Below are positions 55,678-64,000 of a DNA stretch of 64,000 nt, piece by piece. The position numbers were made by a program, and so were the translations under genes. A model generated the notes under the pieces. It had not been told where the DNA came from, did not search any database, and saw only the letters and a list, made by a program, of their open reading frames with translations. The first letter of the stretch is position 1, and each line of letters starts with the position of its first letter. The DNA is from Pseudomonadota bacterium. Lineage in GTDB: Bacteria; Pseudomonadota; Gammaproteobacteria; Enterobacterales; Enterobacteriaceae. Where the stretch lies: the NCBI GenBank assembly GCA_018261615.1, contig JAGTSE010000006.1:1-64000 (forward strand), read 5' to 3'.

Positions 55678-57549
55678 ATGGCTGGCTATGATCCAACGGT
55701 GTGTAATCAGAAATTGATCCAACAAGGTATGCTGCCGCTGTGCGGCGGTGACTACCATTGTCAGGATGTTGTTAACCAAAGTTCCTCTTACCATTCGCTG
55801 TGTGGTGATGGTAGCGATCCCACCAAAATCTACACGCCGGTGCAATGTACCGCCTGTACGAATGGCACAAGTTATTTGTATTTCCCCTCAGCGACATTTT
55901 TTGCACAGTGTGCGGCACAAGGGGCGGGCTGGGGGCCAGCATTTTGTTACTGTTGTTGTAGCTGTTTTGCCAATGACACGATTGTGGCTGTCCCTGAGGG
56001 AGACAAAGCGATCTATCTGTTTACGGTGGGTGATTCCGTGCTGGCAGGTACGGTGGCTGCGAATAACGGCAAGGTTCAGATCGGCTGGGATACGGCGGTG
56101 GTGAACTTCAGTTCGGGAACGGGCAGCACCGGGTATCAACCGATGATGGTCTATATCGCGATGCAAAGTGCAGGGGCCAAAGAGATCAAAGAGATCAAAG
56201 AGATCATCTGTACCATGGATCAGATATTCCTGCTGGCGGATGGCAAATACACGAAAGCGGCGAATTTGCGTCCTGGGCAGCATCTGGTTAACAAGGATGG
56301 TGAACCCGTTGCCATTGACATGGTGAGTATTGGTTCCTATGAAGGCGGTGTACACCATATTTCGACTAACCAGCCGTGGCTCAAAGTTCCCGATGGCCAT
56401 CTGCTGTTAACGGGTGGCGTGGTGGCGGGCGACTACACCTTACAACTCTATTTCGACGAACTTCCTGCGCAGTTGAAAGAAGAGGGGCTGGAGAGTAAAC
56501 CGATGCTGGGCACCGCTGCCTACGATAAGGCTTACGCAAATGATGTAAAACGCAGTGAGGCCCTGTTTGAATTTGTTGGCTCTGGTTCCAACACCCAGCC
56601 GGGGGTTGTGCAACGTAAAATGGCAATGGGGTTGTTCACAACCTACAGTGTGGGTACCGCGTATATTCCCTATGGCGCGCAGGCGCTGTTTACACCGGCG
56701 CAGGCTGCGGACATTGCGGAAAACGGAGCGCAGGCACCAATCAGCAATACGATTTCAATCGGTACCTTTAACACCATCGCAAAACAGTTTGCCGGTTTTT
56801 ACCCGGATATTGATTTCTATTTTGATCAACTGGATACCGTGCCCAATCTGTATGCCTTTAAATACCTTGGCCGCAAAACGGTGGTCGTCAGCGGTGGGCT
56901 GGGCAGGATGAAAGGTTTCAATTACGAAGGGATGTTCATCGCCATGGCGCATGGTATTGCCTGCTTTTTTGGCGGCGAACCGGAAAATAGCTTTGGTTAT
57001 TCCGCCGTCGGGCAGGCGGACTGGTATGCCTTTGGCGTGATCTCGAAAGTGTGCTGGTCCAGCGCACCATCGATGACCTACCTGCTGGAGGCGCGCAGAC
57101 AATGGAATGACTTGTTTGCCTTGATCAGCCCGGAGAACGGGAAGGGTAACCCGCTGGATCCGCTTAACGATCCGTCCATTGCCTGCCGCTCGCAAACGAT
57201 TGATGTGGCGATTGCTGGCGGTAACTTGCCGGAATGCGCCGGTGGCGAACCGTTGCCAACAATTGAGTTGCAGCAGGTGGGGGCGCGATCACCTACGGAT
57301 GTGGTGCTGAGCTTGAGTCTGGCGGTGGATGAAACCAGCGGTAGCAATGTGGCTAATTACCTTCTCGAACCGGATAGCATCATCACCCAGGCTGTAGTGG
57401 ATCGCACGACGGGATTTATCGTGCACCTGACGGCCCCTTTAATGCCCAGTACGGAGTATAAAATTACCATCCAGAACCTGGTTTCAATTCTTGGCACGGG
57501 CATTGACCCTGCACACAGCAGCATGACATTTACCACACCGCCAGTATAA
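55678..57549 (+). CDS. Cys-rich protein with Hint-like, degenerate peptidase-like and Ig-like regions
   Basis: A 623-residue protein, last of the Tc operon. The N-terminus (1-95) has many cysteines and ends in C-Y-C-C-C-S-C. From Cys96 a Hint-type fold is suggested: CFANDTIVAV, FTVGDSVLAG, ICTMDQIFLLADGKYTKA with LRPGQHLV (about 172-200), and PDGHLLLTGGVVAGDY (about 238-252). Hint domains self-cleave at their first Cys. A middle part has YLGRKTVVVSGGL and YEGMFIAMAHGIACFFGG, where H425-G-I-A-C429 sits where an HExxH zinc site might be. The tail (about 525-623) looks like a Big_5/SbsA Ig-like domain. The start at 55678 has an AAGGAG site; an upstream in-frame ATG at 55636 is less likely. No signal peptide. 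Function unknown. Confidence 0.65.
   Translation: MAGYDPTVCNQKLIQQGMLPLCGGDYHCQDVVNQSSSYHSLCGDGSDPTKIYTPVQCTACTNGTSYLYFPSATFFAQCAAQGAGWGPAFCYCCCSCFANDTIVAVPEGDKAIYLFTVGDSVLAGTVAANNGKVQIGWDTAVVNFSSGTGSTGYQPMMVYIAMQSAGAKEIKEIKEIICTMDQIFLLADGKYTKAANLRPGQHLVNKDGEPVAIDMVSIGSYEGGVHHISTNQPWLKVPDGHLLLTGGVVAGDYTLQLYFDELPAQLKEEGLESKPMLGTAAYDKAYANDVKRSEALFEFVGSGSNTQPGVVQRKMAMGLFTTYSVGTAYIPYGAQALFTPAQAADIAENGAQAPISNTISIGTFNTIAKQFAGFYPDIDFYFDQLDTVPNLYAFKYLGRKTVVVSGGLGRMKGFNYEGMFIAMAHGIACFFGGEPENSFGYSAVGQADWYAFGVISKVCWSSAPSMTYLLEARRQWNDLFALISPENGKGNPLDPLNDPSIACRSQTIDVAIAGGNLPECAGGEPLPTIELQQVGARSPTDVVLSLSLAVDETSGSNVANYLLEPDSIITQAVVDRTTGFIVHLTAPLMPSTEYKITIQNLVSILGTGIDPAHSSMTFTTPPV
56179..56205 (+). repeat. 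Three tandem copies of a 9-bp unit inside the Hint-like gene
   Basis: AAAGAGATC is repeated three times without error and encodes Lys-Glu-Ile three times (residues 168-176), just before the second conserved Hint block. Copy-number change would keep the frame. Confidence 0.8.
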
Positions 57550-57572
57550 ATAATAACGTCGCACAAGTAGGC

Positions 57573-57606
57573 CAATAGACACTCCGGCTTGATGGGGTGT
57601 CTATTG
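57573..57606 (+). terminator. Hairpin after the Tc operon
   Basis: CAATAGACAC and GTGTCTATTG pair perfectly over 10 bp, extended by CTCC/GGGG-type pairs, 23 bases after the last stop. A G run follows rather than T. Confidence 0.6.
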
Positions 57607-58000
57607 CGGGGGGCTCCCACGTTTTTGATCCTACCAGTGTTTGCAGAAGTGTCTTAATCATCACAGCCAATTTAACTTAAGTTGTGCGAGATCCTGGTTC
57701 ATAAGACAAGTTCACCATATCTAATTGCTTTAAATGAATATTTTTAATATAAATATCAACTCACCTCGAGATAACTTCATGAACTAACGGGAAATGTGCC
57801 TCTCGTCAGCATACGCTCGTTCGGTGCATGGAACATTAGCCATCTTAGCCGTAGAACCTCACACATTATTTATAGGTAAATTCATCTTTTCTCACTAGCG
57901 CCATCAGTAATTTGGATTGTTCTATTGAAATATTGAATAAAATACAATCCTTGGTCAGGGGGAGTTAAAGCCGAAACCGAGGATAAAACGGAGTTAAGCA
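57607..58000. other. AT-rich gap upstream of the dynamin-like gene
   Basis: About 390 bases without an ORF, RNA or repeat that I can support. It must carry the promoter of the downstream GTPase. A GGAG site lies near the ATG at 58001. Confidence 0.45.
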
Positions 58001-61000
58001 ATGAAGGATCAAAATAACTACCTGGCGTCGCTCGAGACCTGTAGACGGATCGCCAAAGAAGAGTACACGACTATTCAGCGCTACTTCAAACAATGCGACG
58101 CCATTATCGATGAGCTGAGTAAAAAATTGCAACGCGTGATTGAACATGGCAGCCGAACGCTTTCCAGGGACAAGATGGTTGCGGATGGTCTTACCGACAT
58201 GATGCATAGCCTTCAGAGAGACTATGGAAAGCTACTCTCGAAACGAAACGCCAATCTCGAAAAACAGCAAAGAAGTCTTGATTGCTTTAACGTCATGCTT
58301 TTTGGCCGCACGATGGCGGGCAAAAGTACGGTTCGCGAGGCGATTACCCGAGGAGATGGTCAGACCATTGGTAAAGGAGCACAAAGAACAACACGCGACG
58401 TTCAAGAGTATGAATGGAACAACTTAAGAATAATCGACACCCCTGGTTTCGGAGCCTATAACGGCCAGGAGGACACGCAGGTTGCCCACGAGATCCTTGA
58501 GCAGTCTGACGTCGTGCTGTTTATGCTTAATAGTGACAGTATTCAGGAATCAACCTTTGTTGAGCTTGAACATGTTCATAAGCTCAACAAACCCTTGATC
58601 TTTGTATTGAACATGAAAAAAGATCTGGAGAATGAGGGCAATCGGCGACGGGCGCTGAAAAATCCGGAAAAATATATTTTCAAAGAAGACGAAATTCAAG
58701 GACATACTGAACGCTTAAAAAACCTCACCAGCCGTGTAGGCATCAATCCCGGCGCGGTTCGAATCATCCCCATTCATGCCCAGGCTGCATTCCTGGCAAC
58801 GACTGTACCGGGTGAAGAAGGTTCTCAATTACATGAGCTGAGCCGAATCGATCACGTTCTTAATGCGCTCATTAAAGAAGTCGAAGGCAATGGACCGATC
58901 CGCAGAGTCCAGACGTTTCTCGATTCAAGCCTCCATCATGTTGATGAACAGAGTTTACTGATCCTAAGACAAAGGGATCAACTTTCTATGCTTTTGCCAC
59001 AGTATGAAAGTGGCCTCACGCGTATTTCCCAGTGGAAGATGAAGACACTTCGCGATGCGCCACGGCTCCTCTCAAGGGCAGTCGATCTCGCTTTTAAACC
59101 GCTCATTGCCTCTGTGGCTGATTTTGTTGACGACCATATTGAGACTGACAATGCGGCAAGCGCATGGGATCGTCATTATAAAAGCCTAAATATCACAAAA
59201 AACATTGAGAAATCGGTGCAGGATTTGGCTGAGCAGGTGATGGAAGAGCTTCAGGATTTCAATCGAGAAATGAATGAGGGACTTGATATTACCCTGTCTT
59301 TTGAAGTTTCCCACAATGGGAAGAACTTCAGCGAGTCCGACTTCAAGCGAATAAACGGCTGGGGCTCGGCGATAGCCGGGGTTGTAAGTGCTATTGCTTT
59401 CTTTAATTCCTGGAATCCTGTCGGTTGGGTGGCGGTTGGTATCAGTATAGTGTTCACCGTATTCTCGCTCTTCTCAGACAGTCGTGCTAAAAAACTTAAA
59501 GAGGCCAAATCAGAACAGCGTCAGGCTTTGCTTGAGGATATCGAGGAAAGTAAGAAAAAAATAAAGTCTAATTTAGTCGATTGGTTCGAAATGAATATCC
59601 ATCGCGCCTATATTATTCCTGTGGAAAATAACCTATCTCATCTTTGTCAAGCACTTAATAAGTTTATAAACGAAATGGATGAAGCCGAAAGTCAACTCGG
59701 TACACTGAAGCATGAAATTAACTTTAGGCTACTGAACAGAGTCGCTCATATCATCACTAAGCAACACCGGGACCTGTGCTTTAAGCAAGGACGCGCCGGG
59801 GAGATAATGATCGTCATCAATAAGTTCGAAAGCGACTCAGCCGATAAAGAGACTAAGATTTCGGGTATCACGCAGGTGCTTGAGCCCAAAATTCCTGAGG
59901 ACTTTCCCATCGTCTTTACTGATGCGCAGTCATTCTTCGACGCGTTGGATGAGGACGATGAGCAAGAGCGTCAAGAGCTGTTGGCGCTTTCCAACGCCGA
60001 AGGGCTCACCAAAGCCATTGATAGTTTTGTGGCGCAACGTGGTCTGTACGCCAGGCTGACAACGCCTCTCCAGCAGCTTCAAGTCAGGCTGGAATCAAAA
60101 ATAGATGAGCTGACCATTTCTGACCCACTACAAAAAGGCCTGGTGAGCTTGCTCACTCAAAACAAGCGCGTATTTCTGGCTAACAGACGTGATCTGACTA
60201 AAAAAGTCGGAGCGCATCTGGACACGCTGAATAGTCAGATTGTTGAGCAAGGCAACCAACTGGCCGATGCTTTGGGTGGAGAACAGGAAGCATTCGAAAA
60301 GATGCAGGACAGCGCGATTTACGAATGTGAGCGACTAATTAATTCGACTTTGGAAGCGCTGCGGGGCACTGTAGACGAGTGTCTGTCAGATCTGGAGGCT
60401 GAGTTAGTCGAATTGGCGAATACCCCTGCCAGCGCGAAGATCAACGAAGCGCTGTTGACTGCAAAGAATTTCAATCCCGAAGCCGAACAAGGGAAAGTCG
60501 GCAGCGTCTCAAACGACGATCCCTTTAAGCTTAATAGTGCAATTAATCAGGGTATAGTGAAGTCCGCAGAGAAAGGGTTTTCCTTCCTGGCGAAAAGCGC
60601 TATAGGTGATGCCTCTAAAACAGGGCTGAAATCCATTTCTGGTAGCAGCCTGCACAATGCTATTAAAGAGATTGGAGGCTTCTTTGGCTACAAGTTCAAG
60701 GCCTGGGAGGCGGTTAAAATAGCGGAAAAAATAGGGAAGGGCGCAAAATTTCTGGGTCCTGCCATGGCGATTTTTGGGGTGGGTATGCAGATTTATGATG
60801 ACTATCAACAGTCTGAGCATGCAAAAAAGATCCTTCAAATTAAGCGGGACATTCGCAAAAACTTTAAAGAATACAGCGAAGCCGTGCGTGAGAGCATGGA
60901 TACTCAGCTCAAGAAGGTGCATGAAATGGGCTTTGATCTGCCTATCACGAATATCGATGAGGCTCTGCATGAAATACGTTCACAGGTTGAGGGTAAATCC

Positions 61001-61075
61001 GATAGCGCTAATGCGCTGCGGGCGCAACTGGATGAAGTCAAAAATTTACGCGAAGAGATTCAAGGTGCCTTTTAA
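58001..61075 (+). CDS. Large dynamin-like GTPase
   Basis: A 1024-residue GTPase. G1 is GRTMAGKST (102-110), G3 is DTPGFG (146-151), and G4 is LNMKKD (203-208), which has Met where the N/TKxD motif has Asn or Thr. A long helical middle surrounds a hydrophobic hairpin (about 452-492, AIAGVVSAIAFF...VGWVAVGISIVFTVFSLF), and a second hydrophobic stretch lies at about 910-935. This layout of N-terminal G domain, long stalk and internal membrane paddle is that of bacterial dynamin-like proteins. They remodel membranes, and some act in toxin release or phage defence. The gene stands alone with AT-rich flanks, as accessory defence genes often do; a defence role here is inference. Confidence 0.75.
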   Translation: MKDQNNYLASLETCRRIAKEEYTTIQRYFKQCDAIIDELSKKLQRVIEHGSRTLSRDKMVADGLTDMMHSLQRDYGKLLSKRNANLEKQQRSLDCFNVMLFGRTMAGKSTVREAITRGDGQTIGKGAQRTTRDVQEYEWNNLRIIDTPGFGAYNGQEDTQVAHEILEQSDVVLFMLNSDSIQESTFVELEHVHKLNKPLIFVLNMKKDLENEGNRRRALKNPEKYIFKEDEIQGHTERLKNLTSRVGINPGAVRIIPIHAQAAFLATTVPGEEGSQLHELSRIDHVLNALIKEVEGNGPIRRVQTFLDSSLHHVDEQSLLILRQRDQLSMLLPQYESGLTRISQWKMKTLRDAPRLLSRAVDLAFKPLIASVADFVDDHIETDNAASAWDRHYKSLNITKNIEKSVQDLAEQVMEELQDFNREMNEGLDITLSFEVSHNGKNFSESDFKRINGWGSAIAGVVSAIAFFNSWNPVGWVAVGISIVFTVFSLFSDSRAKKLKEAKSEQRQALLEDIEESKKKIKSNLVDWFEMNIHRAYIIPVENNLSHLCQALNKFINEMDEAESQLGTLKHEINFRLLNRVAHIITKQHRDLCFKQGRAGEIMIVINKFESDSADKETKISGITQVLEPKIPEDFPIVFTDAQSFFDALDEDDEQERQELLALSNAEGLTKAIDSFVAQRGLYARLTTPLQQLQVRLESKIDELTISDPLQKGLVSLLTQNKRVFLANRRDLTKKVGAHLDTLNSQIVEQGNQLADALGGEQEAFEKMQDSAIYECERLINSTLEALRGTVDECLSDLEAELVELANTPASAKINEALLTAKNFNPEAEQGKVGSVSNDDPFKLNSAINQGIVKSAEKGFSFLAKSAIGDASKTGLKSISGSSLHNAIKEIGGFFGYKFKAWEAVKIAEKIGKGAKFLGPAMAIFGVGMQIYDDYQQSEHAKKILQIKRDIRKNFKEYSEAVRESMDTQLKKVHEMGFDLPITNIDEALHEIRSQVEGKSDSANALRAQLDEVKNLREEIQGAF

Positions 61076-61456
61076 TATTTCAAGATGTAATTATTTTGTG
61101 TCTAGTGCTCAGCGCTAAATAGGTGTTCCAAAACTATACACTCTTGCCAGCCCAATTTGACCCATTAAGAGATGGGCTGGTGTTGAGACGGGATGCATGA
61201 CGAGACAATTCTTTTGGCGTTTCATTCCGATAGTACGGAGATACATAGGTAGAGATCAGATAGCCAATGAATCTAATCACTGCTCGTACTCTAGCGACAT
61301 TGCAATAAAAGGGAGGTATCTAAAAATTCACAACATGCTGATTTCTATGGCTGCACCAGTGAACCATGAAGTAATAGACCCATGGCGGTAATTTAACATA
61401 ATATACATTATGCGCACCAATATGACAAATGGAGAAAAACAGCCCTGTGGTGTGAG
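61076..61456. other. Intergenic region with a hairpin
   Basis: CCAGCCCA (61147-61154) and TGGGCTGG (61173-61180) form an 8-bp stem about 70 bases after the GTPase stop. No other feature is supported. A 64-codon frame at 61197-61391 has atypical composition and no recognised family. Confidence 0.45.
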
Positions 61457-61759
61457 TCAGTCATACAACCAGCGGCCTGCCTTAGCTGATTCGATTAGCA
61501 TATTGATAGTCAATGGCTTCGCATCTTTGCGATTTTTAAAAGGAAAATAAACGCTGAAATTAAGATCAGAATGTATCAGATTAAACTCAGTAAAAATCTC
61601 ATCAAGAAGATCCTGAGCCTCCTCCTCGTCCATGTTCATTGTATGGTTCAACGAGGTTTCACCGTTTAAATGAGGCATTTTAAATGTCAGCCATGAACGG
61701 CCATTCCAGGGCTGGACTAATTCGTAAACTCTCTTTTCAATAGCATCTGCATCTACCAT
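61457..61759 (-). CDS. DUF1493 family protein
   Basis: A 100-residue cytoplasmic protein of DUF1493, a small acidic family common in enterobacteria (VYELVQPWNG, MDEEEAQDLLDEIFTEFNL, SVYFPFKNRKDAKPLTINMLIESAKAGRW). Its function is not known. Its ATG overlaps the end of an upstream fragment by 7 bases, the arrangement usual for DUF1493 genes, which normally follow a small membrane-protein partner. Confidence 0.75.
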   Translation of the reverse strand: MVDADAIEKRVYELVQPWNGRSWLTFKMPHLNGETSLNHTMNMDEEEAQDLLDEIFTEFNLIHSDLNFSVYFPFKNRKDAKPLTINMLIESAKAGRWLYD

Positions 61760-61947
61760 ATTTTATCATTTCCTCTGGCTATGCGGTTGTAATCCCTGAC
61801 AGTACGATAAGTAATCTCCGAAATATCGGTAGCCAGAATGACCCAACCTAATACCGGTATCGCTCGCCCGGTAAAAGTACTGATTTGTCTGACCATTATA
61901 ATTTTCAATTTATGAGGTGGATAACCACCAATTACAGAAGTCGGTGT
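61753..61947 (-). pseudogene. Truncated membrane partner of the DUF1493 gene
   Basis: About 64 codons read VIGGYPPHKLKIIMVRQIS, then GRAIPVLGWVILATDISEITYRTVRDYNRIA. I recognise this as the C-terminal end of the membrane protein normally encoded before DUF1493. The larger N-terminal part is missing: the reading frame begins just after the stop of the neighbouring endonuclease gene. A residual start at ATG 61896 could make a 48-residue peptide. Confidence 0.5.
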
Positions 61948-61957
61948 ATCCGGCATT

Positions 61958-63076
61958 CTACAGATCCAGCTCGACCCACACGGCGGCATGATCCGAGCCA
62001 GCATTAACCGGTTTTTTCAGTTCGGCGTAGGTTTCCCACTTCGCTGGCTGCACGCCGGGCCACATCCCTTTACGGTACACGCCGCCCTGCTTTACCGTTT
62101 CCCATAACGCAGGTGACAACAGGATGTAGTCGATTTTGTTATTGGCGGTACAGCTTCCCCAGGATCCAGGATAACCGCCATTATCAAACTTTGCATGAGT
62201 GAAAATATCGCGCAGGTCGGTATCTTTTAGCAGTGGTGCAAGTGCCTGGCTGTCTGGCGTGTCGTTGAAATCCCCGACAATGGCAATCAGCGTTTCGCCC
62301 TCTTTGATGCGTTGCTGATAAATCGCTTTCACCCGTTCGGCCTGCTCCCGTCGGCGTGCATCCGAACTGTTTTGCGAGCCATAACCTTTACTTTTCAGGT
62401 GATTCACTAACACATGCAGCGTTCTGCCATCCTTTAACGGGATGGTAAACTCCGGGCAATCGCGGGAGAAAATCAGAGCGCCATCGGCATCTTTATCATC
62501 AACATGGCTACGGATGGTCTCAATTGGGAATGCGCTTACGGTCATCAAACCGACATCGATCCCGCGTTCGTCGTTACCATCAATCACCATCACATGCTCA
62601 AACGGCTTGCCATTACGGGCGGGAATGATTTCGCGGTTAAATGCCAGCAAAGCGGGTCGACTTTCCGCCTCGACGACAGCGAGAACGTCGGCCTGCAGAT
62701 CAATCATTACCTGCGCGGTCAACAGCATGGCCGTTTCATCCACCGGCGCGGCGCGTAGCTCCAGTGAGCCAACCCAGTCGGCTCGTCCTTCGGCGATAAT
62801 ACGGATCTCCGAGCCATCTGTGGGCCGCGTCAGCAGTTTGCCACGGTTACGACGCAGGATCACAAACGGGCCAGTATCAGACTTTTTCAGCCCCAGTTCG
62901 TTAAGCAAAACCACCATTTTTTGTTTCATTTCGGCGGTATAGGTTAATTCGCCGAGTAACGCATTGAGGGCGGCAAACTTTTCCAGAATCGGTTTGCCTT
63001 CGTCCCAGTCGGCCAGATTCATGGCCTTCGCGCGGTCGAATAAGTTTTCCACATTGTAAGACGCCAGCCGCATCAT
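61958..63076 (-). CDS. Endonuclease/exonuclease/phosphatase-family protein
   Basis: A 372-residue metal-dependent hydrolase of the EEP fold, related to DNase I, exonuclease III and inositol phosphatases. The catalytic set is visible in order: Asn in SYNVENLF (about 9), Glu in LAVVEAES, Asp/Arg in GNDERGIDVGL, Asn-His in LVNHLKSKG, Asp and Asn in VGDFNDTPDS, and the final SDHAAVW. It has no signal peptide. Start codons at 63076 and 63073 are both possible. Substrate (DNA, RNA or phosphoester) cannot be told. Its 3' end abuts the DUF1493 partner fragment. Confidence 0.88.
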   Translation of the reverse strand: MMRLASYNVENLFDRAKAMNLADWDEGKPILEKFAALNALLGELTYTAEMKQKMVVLLNELGLKKSDTGPFVILRRNRGKLLTRPTDGSEIRIIAEGRADWVGSLELRAAPVDETAMLLTAQVMIDLQADVLAVVEAESRPALLAFNREIIPARNGKPFEHVMVIDGNDERGIDVGLMTVSAFPIETIRSHVDDKDADGALIFSRDCPEFTIPLKDGRTLHVLVNHLKSKGYGSQNSSDARRREQAERVKAIYQQRIKEGETLIAIVGDFNDTPDSQALAPLLKDTDLRDIFTHAKFDNGGYPGSWGSCTANNKIDYILLSPALWETVKQGGVYRKGMWPGVQPAKWETYAELKKPVNAGSDHAAVWVELDL

Positions 63077-63267
63077 GTACCCTCCCCTTGATTTCAGCCG
63101 CTTCTGTTACAGTTGCACAGGCAGTTCCCGGTTATGATTGTAGTCGTCGGCGGTGTCTTCAACATGACAGAAACACGGGAAATCAGATTGTTCATCTGAT
63201 TTAACATAAATTACCGAAAGGGGTCACACTGCTATGTCGTTAAGCGTCAGGGTCGAAAAACCTCTTT

Positions 63268-63432
63268 TCAACCAGGCCGCAATGTGCGGCAAACGCTCAG
63301 CACAAACTGCCGCAGCCAGCGGTGCGCAGGATCAACTTCCGAACGCGGATACCAGAGTTGCGAAACGGTGATGCGACGTTGCTGGCAATCGCTTTCAGTC
63401 TGAGTCGCCTGCGTCAGTTTCCGAATCAGACC
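63268..63432 (-). pseudogene. Possible LysR-type regulator C-terminal remnant
   Basis: One minus-strand frame reads RRITVSQLWYPRSEVDPAHRWLRQFV, like the last residues of LysR regulators (xLWHPRxxxDPAHRWLR). Adjacent coding-like pieces in other frames (LAQLSAIGFRVPDMRAEDPN) do not join to a known protein. The whole stretch 63240-63612 looks like decayed coding DNA. Confidence 0.35.
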
Positions 63433-63612
63433 GTGTGCTGAGCCAGCCAGATCGTGTGGCCGGTACAGTTGGGATCTTCTGCCCGCATATCCGGCACGCG
63501 AAAGCCGATTGCTGACAGCTGTGCCAGGTACTCCCCAGGTGCAAGGCTGGCGTGAAACAGCGGTTATCATGGTAAACCTCGGTGCTGGCGAGGGTTTTGA
63601 TGTCGGGCATCA

Positions 63613-64000
63613 TTATTCTCCTGGGGTGAGTTCGCATTCCATATCAAAGCAGCGTAGATCGGCTCGCGCCATTTTTGAGTAATGTCGGTTTTCCCGTACG
63701 ACGCGAAACCCCTGCTGTTGATAGAAACGGCAGGCATTCGGCGTTGATGCCAGCGTCAGACGGGCAAAACCGCGGCGTCGCGCTTCCTGCTTCAGGACAG
63801 CGATGATAGCCGAGGCCAGACCTTTGCCGCTCCACTGCGGCAGGGTGAAAATGGCCTCCACACTGCCGGTGCGCAGATCGAGATAACCGCTGGCAACGGG
63901 GATATTCTCCGACGTGACGGCAACATAGAACGGGTTCTCTGCGATCACCACACGGTAATTGTCCGGCATGGTTTGTGGTGTCCAGGCCTCGATCACCTCC
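63613..64000 (-). CDS. GNAT-family N-acetyltransferase, cut by the right edge
   Basis: The visible 128 residues hold the acetyl-CoA-binding core of a GNAT fold: beta4 VEAIFTLPQWSGKGLASAIIAVLKQEARRRG, with the pyrophosphate loop Q-W-S-G-K-G-L-A, then LTLASTPNACRFYQQQGFRVV. A GTG at 63994-63996 is a candidate start, but the frame stays open to the edge. Family members usually have 20-30 more N-terminal residues, so the gene most likely begins outside the window. The acceptor substrate is unknown. Confidence 0.82.
   Translation of the reverse strand, partial: EVIEAWTPQTMPDNYRVVIAENPFYVAVTSENIPVASGYLDLRTGSVEAIFTLPQWSGKGLASAIIAVLKQEARRRGFARLTLASTPNACRFYQQQGFRVVRENRHYSKMARADLRCFDMECELTPGE

Noticed and set aside
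61197..61391. A 64-residue ORF after the dynamin-like gene
   Set aside because: No ribosome site, unusual composition and no family likeness; probably chance.

Overview
The window looks like chromosomal DNA of a nitrogen-fixing enterobacterium. Kosakonia or a close Klebsiella/Enterobacter relative is the best guess. The reasons are the nif genes, which resemble those of Klebsiella in order, sizes and sigma-54/NifA promoter sites, together with enterobacterial fdnGHI, digH, a VF530-type gene, DUF1471 and DUF1493 genes. The genus is an inference; no rRNA or other marker gene is present.

Layout. Positions 1-2450 are AT-rich and foreign-looking: the 3' end of an unidentified ORF, a probable arginine-type ADP-ribosyltransferase effector, and a frameshifted IS5-like transposase remnant. 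Positions 2452-14635 carry the nitrogenase block: nifENX and nifHDKTY on the minus strand and nifJ on the plus strand, each with a -24/-12 promoter and TGT-N10-ACA NifA sites. The usual nifUSVWZM continuation beyond nifX is absent here. Positions 14.8-18.8 kb hold a HAD phosphatase, several decayed genes (amidase, a DUF4056-like gene, a frameshifted small gene, a dehydrogenase fragment) and an intact class A beta-lactamase. Positions 18.9-23.5 kb hold fdnGHI, in which the catalytic subunit has cysteine at the usual selenocysteine site. Positions 23.5-27.5 kb hold small and decayed genes, a His-rich membrane protein paired with an ECF sigma factor, digH and a VF530-type protein.

Positions 27.7-32.7 kb form a diamine module. 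An aspartokinase III lies behind what looks like a lysine riboswitch and diverges from dat and ddc, which convert aspartate semialdehyde to 1,3-diaminopropane. A NiCoT nickel/cobalt permease, a 2-hydroxyacid dehydrogenase, a winged-helix regulator and a DUF969-DUF979-DUF2891 operon follow. An IS1 remnant then cuts an AraC-type regulator.

Positions 39.5-57.5 kb are an insecticidal-type Tc toxin locus: a fused TcB-TcC (2362 aa), a TcA (2751 aa), a small zinc-ribbon-like protein and a Cys-rich protein with a Hint-like domain, a degenerate metallopeptidase-like motif and an Ig-like tail. The TcC C-terminus has a HH-N-H pattern suggesting a nuclease payload. The window closes with a 1024-aa dynamin-like GTPase, a DUF1493 gene with a truncated partner, an endonuclease/phosphatase-family protein, decayed DNA and a GNAT acetyltransferase cut by the right edge. 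No tRNA, rRNA or CRISPR array was seen.
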